Source: Gracilaria vermiculophylla
Lineage: Eukaryota > Rhodophyta > Florideophyceae > Gracilariales > Gracilariaceae
DNA length: 60,129 bases
Reading direction: 5' to 3'
NCBI GenBank assembly: GCA_019155205.2
Contig: JAHNZQ020000079.1
Coordinates: 448,349-508,477 of the forward strand
In this document: in pieces, positions 53,178-60,129 of the stretch
How the letters are laid out: each line of letters starts with the position of its first letter
Numbering within the stretch: the stretch's first letter is position 1
Position numbers and translations under genes: made by a program
The notes under the pieces: generated by a model
What the model saw: only the letters and a program-made list of their open reading frames with translations
The model's database searches: none
Told to the model about the DNA's origin: nothing

Positions 53178-53866
53178 GTGGGCGGTCTATTCCGGATGAA
53201 GCCAGGAGGTCTAATACTCTTACTCCTCCTCGGCTAACAACAGAAACAGACATGTTCAAATGCAGGAAGCAAGTCGCACTTTGTACGACTACCGTTAAGA
53301 TGTATGCCAAAGGTGGAGACAAACGAGCTAAAGGACTGCTAAGTGGCCTAGGTGTCGCCCTCTTCAACGCTCTTGATGATATCTACTCGTCGCAGATTGA
53401 GCAAGCGATAGCAGGAGGCAGTATCAACTTAGAAGCCTCCGATGATGACGTCATGAACCCAGTCCAACAACTTAAAACGGTTGAAGATATCATAGCGCTC
53501 GTAGCACAAGAATCACCGATCAATAGCATCCGCCGCCTTGTCAAAATACTTGATGATGTTTTCGCCTGTTTTCGCAGCGAAGGCGAAACACCCTCCAATT
53601 TCGCAAGACGATTCAGATCGATCGCACTGACCTATCTCAACGAATGTAGTTCTGGCAACGCGCAACAGGATACCCAAAACTTCGCCATGATACTCCTCGA
53701 AAATTCTAAACTACATGCCGACGTGTATAGCTTAGTGATCACGAGACTTGTCGCTTCAGTCACCCAACGAGGAAGCACACCGGCGAGAAAAATCTACGTT
53801 ATCAGCAAGGAACGCCTTGACAAGATCCACAGCGAAGCAGAAAAGATAAGAATGCAACAAGGATAA
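53168..53866 (+). CDS. Copia-2 gag (N-terminal part)
   Basis: A 232-codon frame from the ATG at 53168, which lies inside the primer-binding site; an alternative ATG is at 53252 (204 codons, MFKCRKQVALCTT). The product is a helical gag with ALFNALDDIYSSQIEQAI, DVFACFRSEGETPSNFARRF and KIYVISKERLDKIHSEAEKI. It ends at TAA 53864 before the zinc knuckle, which follows in another frame, so gag is probably truncated by a frameshift. Confidence 0.65.
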   Translation: MGPGGRSIPDEARRSNTLTPPRLTTETDMFKCRKQVALCTTTVKMYAKGGDKRAKGLLSGLGVALFNALDDIYSSQIEQAIAGGSINLEASDDDVMNPVQQLKTVEDIIALVAQESPINSIRRLVKILDDVFACFRSEGETPSNFARRFRSIALTYLNECSSGNAQQDTQNFAMILLENSKLHADVYSLVITRLVASVTQRGSTPARKIYVISKERLDKIHSEAEKIRMQQG

Positions 53867-54082
53867 ACTGCTGAAAAAAGACACCAGAACGCAGCAGAAT
53901 CAATTATCTCGGTCACGGAAGCCACCGTTAAGACAAACGAGTCGCATCAGAAACAAGGAAAAGATATCTTTCAAGTCCGTCTTGCTGACGCGTTCTTTGT
54001 CCTGTCCGACCTCAAAGTACCTTTCCCCATAGAAAGTAAAATACAGCAAGATACAATCAAGGACGTTACGAAACTGGGCACG

Positions 54083-54560
54083 ATGCTCGGAAAGAGAGAG
54101 TACCAGGATAATTGTAAAAACGCGAACCCCAAAAGACACAAGAACACTCCGATTCCATCTGGACAAGGCCCAAAAGCAACAACGAGATGTGACAACTGCA
54201 AACAACCGAACCATTGGTGCAAGGACCCCGAATGCATCTATAACATCATCAAAAAGCTCATGCAAGGCAAGGAAATCGCGGTCGATGTGGTCCAAAAACT
54301 TTCTCCAGAAATAAGAAACGCGTTCAAGGATGAGGCGGGTAACATTATGTCAAAGCCGTCTGTGAGCAACAGAGTAGGCGCGGTTGGAAGCACAGGTGAC
54401 AATTCAGGAACACGTTGTGTTCAGAGAAAAGACAGGACCTCGTATTTTCGGTTAAGGGGTTGGATACGCTCCCACCTAATCCCAATCTGATTTTAGATGA
54501 AGGAGCGCAAACCTCGGCAGGAGGTATCGAGAATGCAATTACACTCTGTGACGTGCTCCA
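54083..54560 (+). pseudogene. Copia-2 zinc knuckle and protease remnant
   Basis: CDNCKQPNHWCKDPEC (54188-54235) is a variant CX2CX4H zinc knuckle whose final Cys is two residues late. In another frame LDEGAQTSAGG (from 54493) stands where the protease LDTGAQTS is expected; the catalytic D-T/S-G is DEG, so the protease is inactive or miscalled. Confidence 0.55.
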
Positions 54561-54993
54561 TATCCCTCCTGAGTTAGACCCACCATGAGACGTATACCTA
54601 CACGGCTAGGGCGATACGTGCCTAGGAGCACGGCAGGTCGTGTGCTCATGGACACTCACTATTCATGATACTCAGGAAAAGCCTACATCGCTGACATTCG
54701 ATCTTGTCCCGGGATCATCTCCCATAATTGTCGAAAATGATGTCTGACAGCACTGCAACACATAAAATCTCGAAGAACAACCTTATCTTTGCATTCGACG
54801 CCCGACCGATGATGCTGACCGATACCTGTTTCCGTATCTGGTATCAGAAGACATCCGCTCCAGAATTGACATTCCACCACATCCCCTTTCCATCAAAAGC
54901 ACGCTACTGGGTAACATACATAACACGGCAGCACGTACTCCTTTAGTATTTTGCAAACGCTTACATCGTTACACCCACGCAACCGCCGAGGAG

Positions 54994-55815
54994 ATGAAGA
55001 CACTATGCACCGATGCAGGCATGCTCGAATCCGAATTTGAAAAAGTAATTGAAAGAGTGTGTGCCGCATGCGAAATATGTACAAAAAATGGCCTCCCAGT
55101 TCCAACGCGAAAGCTGTCCCTTACACATGTCAACCAAGGTTTCAATGTCGAAATACAAATCGACTTCCTTTTCCCAACCATTCGTGGGAAAAAGCAAACA
55201 ATGATGAACATTACAGACACAGGCACATCCTACACCGTGCTGTACCTCTCTGACGGCCACAATGCTGAAACTATGATCAAGGCCTTGGATGTACATTGGA
55301 TATGTCAGCATGGCGCACCAGAAGCAATTTTGGCAGACGACGAGTACAACTGCACGGCTCTTCGGAAATTCCTCGCAGCTCAGGACATCACATTCAAACC
55401 TGGAGCCAGCCGCCGCCACAACAAAGCCGGGATTGTTGAACGAAAGAATCGAACGAAGAAACGCATCTTTTCGAAACTAGACGGCGTACAAAGTATAGCA
55501 GACACCGAGACCCTCATCGCCCGTTCTGCACTCTTCTCTAACCTGTTCTCGGGGAACAGAATCCTCAGCTCTTTTGAACTAGTGCGTGGATATCTACCTT
55601 CCGTTGTTGGCCTCCCACGAACGATCGTGACCGATGAGATTCTACAAGCACACAAAGAGCAGATGGCTGTACGTAAACTGCAACGCCTCATGAACTCACG
55701 GGTTTACAATGTGAATCGAAGCGAACAATTCCAACCTGGACAACCCGTCTGGGTGTTTTATAAGACGAGAAAACAGAATGACCCTGTCCGATGGGTCAAA
55801 GCTCAGGTTGTCTAA
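54994..55815 (+). pseudogene. Copia-2 integrase (open frame, N-terminal zinc His lost)
   Basis: A 273-codon frame from ATG 54994. Cys pair CAACEIC (23-29) is the end of the zinc domain, whose His part lies upstream in another frame. The catalytic core has D57 (EIQIDFLF), D115/D116 (ILADDEYN) and E149 (GIVERKN), the D,D-35-E arrangement. Later come the segment NRILSSFELVRGYLP and the C-terminal QFQPGQPVWVFYKTRK, the typical ribonucleoprotein-like end. It is the best-preserved domain of the element. Confidence 0.8.
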
Positions 55816-56299
55816 GCACAACCAGAATTCCTTGGAATTAAGCGAGCTGCAAAAGAACGGCCCATGCGTGTTGCTTATGAAGACGTTCGTTTTGTTCGGC
55901 AAGGTGGACTTGCGACCGAACTCATGTCCTGCACCCTCGAAGAGGAATTGCAAAACACTATGTGCCCTGAACAAGCATCACCTGATACTGCAACACCTGT
56001 TCCGGACGCAAAACCCCTGCTGCGCCCGAATCAACAGCACCGCCGTCTACAAGCCTCCTGACATCCGCCACGGACCCAACCAATGATAATCTTGTCGATG
56101 GTGGGGCGGAGGACATTGGCGACTATGCGACAAGAAGTATCGACACAGCTACACCTTCAGTGGACGGAAAGTCACTGGAACGTGACCTGAGCATCGAAAT
56201 AGAAAAGATTCACGATTTCGTCGGATCCAGACAAGTTACCTTGTCGCAGCTTGCATTTGCACTCACCCCACATCACACAAGATGCCCTGAAACGTGAAC

Positions 56300-57000
56300 A
56301 CGATACGTACTGGTGAGACGCATATACGACAGTTGCTGATGTTGATGTGCCACGCCGAGCAAACGTCATCACATCCCATGTTGTATACAAAATCAAGAGG
56401 GATGAAACCGGAAAGCGAGCTATGAAAGCAAGAATCGTCCCACACGAGAATGGCAATGACGAAAAGGATGAGACCCGCAAAGACTCCTCCAACGCACCCC
56501 TTTTCATCCTCTCCCTCCTTCTATCGCTATCCACGTTCTTTGGATTCCGCATTGACACAGCGGATATTAAGGGTACCTTCCCGCAGAGTGGCCCCATTAC
56601 GAGAGATATCTACGTAAGTCCCATTCGTGAGTGGAATTCGGAGAGAGGTATCTTATGAAAGCTGCTGAAACTGCCCTATGGTATTGCGGATGCCGGTAGG
56701 CAATGGCAAAAGACGGTTGAACACTGGATGACGGATGTAGCGCGCTTGGAACGAGTCGTTGGGCTACCACAGCTCTTCATCAAAAGCGACGAGTCAGGCT
56801 ACATCTAACTGATAATAGCTAAAGTCACTGATGAATTTCTTCTGGCCGGACAACATCATGCAATGAAAAGATTCACGACGATGTTACAAGGTTGTTTTGT
56901 CGTCGAAAAGATCATTTTGTACGACATGATCTACTTTGATGGATGAAAGATCGAGCAAGCTGAGGACGGCAGCATCACCATGTCGATGGTCAGGTACCTC
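56300..57000 (+). pseudogene. Copia-2 reverse transcriptase remnant
   Basis: RRANVITSHVVYKIKRDETG, then KARIVPHENGNDEKDETRKD, and DTADIKGTFPQSGPITRDIY identify the RVT_2 fingers and palm (to 56655). After a stop, LPYGIADAGRQW and KVTDEFLLAG (56821-56850) follow; the second stands for the YVDD box and has lost its paired Asp (TDE). In-frame stops occur near 56656, 56806 and 56944. Confidence 0.75.
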
Positions 57001-57054
57001 AAACGTCTGAAACCAATCGAAATGTAAAGGTCTAGAAAGAAAGAACAAGACCAG

Positions 57055-57831
57055 ATGGCCACCGCAACAGAACTTACAGAGAACCGATCTTTGGCGTGCA
57101 CGCTTATGTGTCTCGGAACCGGTGTCTTGCCCCGGGCGGCTTACATCACCTCAACATTACAGCAACTCATACCGAGGATAAAGGTCGAACATCTCATCGC
57201 TGCAAACAAAATGCTTAAGGAAGTGTTAACATTGATGCCAAAAATCACGTATCTATCCCCGCCAGATACTGAAGACATATCAGAAGTCATGATCACATCC
57301 TTTTTGGATGCTTCGTTCAACCATGGCATTGCTACCAGGTATGGACAAACTGGACTGATCAACGGCCTCCGCATTATCAGGAAGAACAGCGCCGACCTCT
57401 TCCATGCCATCGACTGGTCTAGCAGTAAGCAGGGCCGTGTGAGGCACTCACCTTATGGAGCTGAAGTTCTTGCTTGTGCTGATGCGAACGACCGCGGGTT
57501 TTATCTTAAATAAGGGCTCAACGAGATGTTCGAAGACACAAAAGTGCGGAGCAAATTGTACACAGACTCCAGGTGTCTGTATGACACTATCACGACGCTC
57601 CACGAAGCGAGAGACAACCGACTGCGTGCGACGGTTCAAGGCTTGCATAACAGCTTTGACTCGCAAGAACTCGATGTCATGAAGTGGATACCCGGTGATG
57701 CTAATCCCGCTGACGCACTTATCAAGCGTAATCCAAACACATCACAGATCCCGAATCAGTTACTTGTCTCAGGTGTCATCTGCATATGTGTCGACTCTGG
57801 CTACACCGTCAATAGCCAGCAATGGAAGTAA
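57055..57831 (+). pseudogene. Copia-2 RNase H remnant
   Basis: Two frames, 57055-57513 and 57526-57831, separated by one stop. They carry the RNase H acids: MITSFLDASFNHG (first D), SPYGAEVLACADANDRG (E), KLYTDSRCLYDTITTLHEAR (D), then KWIPGDANPADALIKRNP, the usual copia C-terminus. Confidence 0.75.
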
Positions 57832-57872
57832 TATGCTAGTTTGCGCTTAGAAGTTTGCACGACCGGGGGGGA

Positions 57873-58297
57873 TGTGACATTTTGTGTGTCATATGGCAGA
57901 CATCCGTGACACTTCGTAGACGTCACTGCTTTAACGTCTACAAGGAAACCATCGGAACTCCTGTTGTGATTTGAATTCAACAGAGGTGAGGCAATGTCGA
58001 AGACACGAATACAATTCTAAAGCAACCGCACCTCTGAATGATAAAGTTTAATGCGACTGCATTTACAATGCAGACTATGAACTATAGCAAAGGGCACATT
58101 CGAGCCCTATAAGTAGAGCGAGTCCAATAACTTGGAGAGGCATCGGACATCGCACAAGAGAAAAAGTGCTAGTTGTGGGGAGATGATCTCCACGAGCCCA
58201 TTGTGCTCATTTATCTTGGCATCTGTAGAATAGGCTACTACCACATTACCTTCTCTTCTCAGCCAATCACACCTCGTCTATCATGAAGGAATCCACA
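57873..58297 (+). repeat. Copia-2 3' LTR
   Basis: 425 bp, TGTGACATTT to GGAATCCACA, in register with the 5' LTR throughout; preceded by the purine tract CCGGGGGGGA at about 57863-57872. Confidence 0.95.
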
Positions 58298-58371
58298 ACA
58301 GTACCAAAATCACGATTATTTTACTTTTGAAAGCAATGTGATATGGTTTTGAAACAGAGTGTATTTTGACA

Positions 58372-58420
58372 CTTCACAGCATGTGGTACAGACTGTTTCA
58401 AAAACATATGACATGCTGTG
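58372..58420. repeat. Inverted repeat at the junction of Tc1 copies D and E
   Basis: TTCACAGCATGT (58372-58383) is the exact inverted complement of ACATGCTGTGAA (about 58409-58420), bracketing the tip of copy E. It lets the DNA between the two opposed element ends form a hairpin. Confidence 0.75.
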
Positions 58421-58800
58421 AAATCTCAAAAAACTACCAAATGTATACTGTAGGCCTGCAAAAAAAGGATTTAGAAAAAAGTGAAGTCAAAAAACCATTC
58501 CAGAAACATATGAACATCAATAATAAAACCATTACTGCGAAACGCTCAACAGTTTATTTTACATCTCTTATGCTGTAGAACGCTAATGCAACGTTTCTGC
58601 ACCGAATTGATGTACTTTTCCACAATTTAAACTGTTATAGATTACCAGCAATTTTTAATACAGTTTTTGAGTTCAAAAACCGTCTGAAATTGCCTTCCAT
58701 GCGCATAAACCATCCTCGCCAGCAGTCCCGAAATGTTTTCAATTGGGTTCAAATCTGGTGAGCGCACTGGCCACTCTAAAACAGATACTTTGGACTCCCG
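58389..58800 (-). pseudogene. Tc1/mariner copy E, 3' fragment on the minus strand
   Basis: TA then CAGACTGTTTCAAAAACATA at 58389 is the right end of the copy A subfamily. Reading the minus strand from about 58800 gives WPVRSPDLNPIENISGLLAR then MVYAHGRQFQTVFELKNCIK, the best-preserved DDE-end motif in the window, followed by RCISVLQHKRCKIN. The 5' two thirds are missing. Confidence 0.85.
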
Positions 58801-59215
58801 TAGTCAATGAGCGACTCCTAAAAACACAAATTATGTGCACACAAATGTCGCTAAACATCCTTTCATTTTTCTGTACCATTTCATGATCATGCACTGAAAA
58901 CACAAACGCACATGACTCCGCACATTGCAATTGTGGACCACTGTGGTTTCTAACACCCGCAGATTGCATAGAGCCCTTTGCCCGAGCATCGCCTCCAGCA
59001 CCCTCACTCCAGACCCCACCTAGTCAGCCTGTGCACCCGACCTTGGTTTTCTTCAACGCCAGTCCGGTTAAGGAGCTCCTTACGCGCCCTTCTGTCGTTA
59101 TAAACCAACTCATCTTTCTCTTACAACTACAGCAAGCAAAAAAAACTCGGTGTATACTTTTTCGATAAAGACTATCGTTAAGTGGCAGAAGACGTCGTGA
59201 TCGCCGGATTACTCG
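58801..59215. other. No recognisable gene
   Basis: Two overlapping short minus frames without family similarity. Confidence 0.4.
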
Positions 59216-59250
59216 TAAAGCATTACATCATCTATCTTCATCAGCTTTCA

Positions 59251-60129
59251 TGATGCTTTTTGGCTCAGGATGCGATCAATCTTTAATAACTCTCTGCGGC
59301 TTTGACCACAAATCGTATGGATATTTACTTTCCTTGTTTGAACCACTTTACGCATCCTACACTCCATAAAGTTCAGAAGGACACATCCGCATAATTCCAT
59401 TAAGAGCAAAACCAAGAGGTCGTCCATGATCTCTTCCGGCAGTGCACTGTCTAGGGCTGACGCTTTCATGGTATCGAATCAGAGGTTCTATGATGGTGCT
59501 TTCAATGATATTTGGTATAACATCTTCTGTTTGCTCTTTGTTTTTGCGTTTTGGACGAAGACTCTTGCTACGAGCGTTGCGAAATAATGAAAACGGGAGA
59601 ATATGCATGCCAACCGCTGCAGAAATTGCGAGCTACCAAACGGCTATCAGTAAAAAATACTCGCTTCTTGAAGATGCTTACGCAATTGCTGATGGATTGA
59701 AACTATACTTGCAACAAAGTGGAAATAGTATGATCCAGAACATGTTTTACAACGGATGGAAGCATGACCATTATGTTGGAAATGTCCTTGTTTTTGTGCC
59801 AGCAGGTGTAGTTATTGCAGCTGCTTACAATGCTCCAGGATCAATACATGCTCAGTTGTTGCAGAGTAGAGAAAGATATAACAGAAACTATGTCGTGTGC
59901 ACAAAGAGACTGGGGGTACTTGTGTTGTTAATTCTGCATTTAGCAAAGGACACTACCCGTTTCTCGTGAAATCATCACAAGATTTACCTCCAACCAACAG
60001 CAGAAATGAACTCCTGAAGGCACGAAAGGAAACGTCTGCTCGACAGGCTTCAGAATGGGGAATGAGAGCTTTCCAAGGTTCATTTCCTCGTTTAAATGAC
60101 CGCTTTATCTATGAAGAACGAGGTGAAAG
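59251..60129 (+). pseudogene. PIF/Harbinger-type transposase, broken and running off the window
   Basis: From an ATG at 59251 (MMLFGSGCDQSLITLCGFDH) the plus strand reads a Harbinger-like DDE transposase. SYGYLLSLFEPLYASYTP is followed by TAA (59367-59369). RAKPRGRP is followed by TGA (59427-59429) where Arg is expected. Then CLGLTLSWYRIRGSMMVLSM, AIADGLKLYLQQSGN (first catalytic D), IQNMFYNGWKHDHYVGNVLV and AAAYNAPGSIHAQL are intact. A frameshift at about 59912-59922 leads to CVVNSAFSKGHYPFLVKSSQ (second D replaced by N in this reading) and ASEWGMRAFQGSFPRLNDRF (third acid region) up to the edge. Two stops and one shift make it inactive. The upstream end of the element is undefined. Confidence 0.8.

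Larger units (their letters stand above)
52741..58297 (+). mobile_element. Copia-like LTR retrotransposon 2, structurally complete, decayed coding
   Basis: 5557 bp with two LTRs (424 and 425 bp), a 5-bp target duplication ACAGT (52736-52740 and 58298-58302), a primer-binding site directly after the 5' LTR and a G-rich polypurine tract (CCGGGGGGGA) directly before the 3' LTR. Domain order gag, protease, integrase, RT, RNase H places it in Ty1/copia. The LTRs differ at roughly 40 positions by eye, so it is not recent, and the coding region has several stops and frameshifts. Confidence 0.95.
51514..58361 (+). mobile_element. Tc1/mariner copy D, split by copia-2
   Basis: Left end CAGCGGGTTTCAAATTTATA (51514); transposase start ATGGCTCGAGGATCACC with FRSEKLQIIQWKANGKLHAK (51641-51720); catalytic block FFNEIKKQLGRSDCYKYYWN (52074-52130) and RGGSVMVWAGVAK; late VDWAALTRFKAHLKC replaces WPARSPDLNP; tail IRWPNAVLALFRKKGGK. 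The copy runs to 52740, is interrupted by copia-2 (52741-58297 plus the duplicated ACAGT), and resumes at 58303 to end at 58361 with ATATGGTTTTGAAACAGAGTG followed by TA. Without the insertion it is about 1.29 kb. Inactive. Confidence 0.85.

Noticed and set aside
1..60129. CRISPR array or bacterial operon organisation
   Set aside because: No regularly spaced direct repeats of CRISPR type were seen, and gene structure, intron and protein families are eukaryotic.

Overview
This looks like nuclear DNA of a eukaryote, most probably a multicellular (florideophyte-type) red alga such as Chondrus. That identification is an inference. It rests on near-intronless genes packed in a GC-rich island, one short GT-AG intron, eukaryotic-only families (sphingolipid delta-4 desaturase, full-length ABCB transporter, Bax-inhibitor-1), no bacterial operon signals, and a long AT-richer flank of decayed transposable elements. 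Two 100-base N runs show that the window is part of a scaffold.

Layout. Bases 1-1634 carry a decayed repeat with a broken ORF on the minus strand. Bases 2.9-25.7 kb form a gene island of nine protein genes: phosphoglucomutase (+); a DUF1295/steroid-reductase-like membrane protein (-) divergent from a Bax inhibitor-1 protein (+); a sphingolipid delta-4 desaturase (-) divergent from a two-exon ABCB transporter (+); then a cluster of two interleaved paralogue pairs. In that cluster an AhpD/carboxymuconolactone-decarboxylase-like protein (+, 14.7 kb) is followed by a type II membrane glycosyltransferase (-, 17.4-19.9 kb), its head-to-head paralogue (+, 20.2-22.9 kb), and a second AhpD-like protein (+, 23.4 kb). 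Bases 25.7-30.6 kb hold no convincing gene and grade from about 50% GC to AT-rich.

Bases 30.6-60.1 kb are a graveyard of nested mobile elements. There are five copies of Tc1/mariner-type elements (A-E). A degraded copia-like retrotransposon lies inside copy A. A well-delimited copia-like element (52741-58297, 424/425-bp LTRs, 5-bp target duplication, primer site matching the anticodon region of initiator tRNA-Met) lies inside copy D. Two copies of a ~555-bp non-autonomous inverted-repeat element sit one inside the copia remnant and one inside Tc1 copy B. A third retroelement pol remnant (41-43.4 kb), a palindrome-ended repeat (34049-34544) and a PIF/Harbinger transposase pseudogene running off the right edge complete the set.

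How the genes may work together: the phosphoglucomutase supplies sugar phosphates. The two large glycosyltransferases have an N-terminal membrane anchor, a GT-A-like domain and a C-terminal HtrL/YibB-like domain, and are probably Golgi enzymes of glycan synthesis. The sphingolipid desaturase, Bax inhibitor and DUF1295 protein are ER-membrane proteins. No operon-like coupling is implied. The strongest candidate for something undescribed is the 14.6-25.7 kb cluster, where two divergent glycosyltransferase paralogues are flanked by two paralogous AhpD-fold proteins that lack the CxxC active site.
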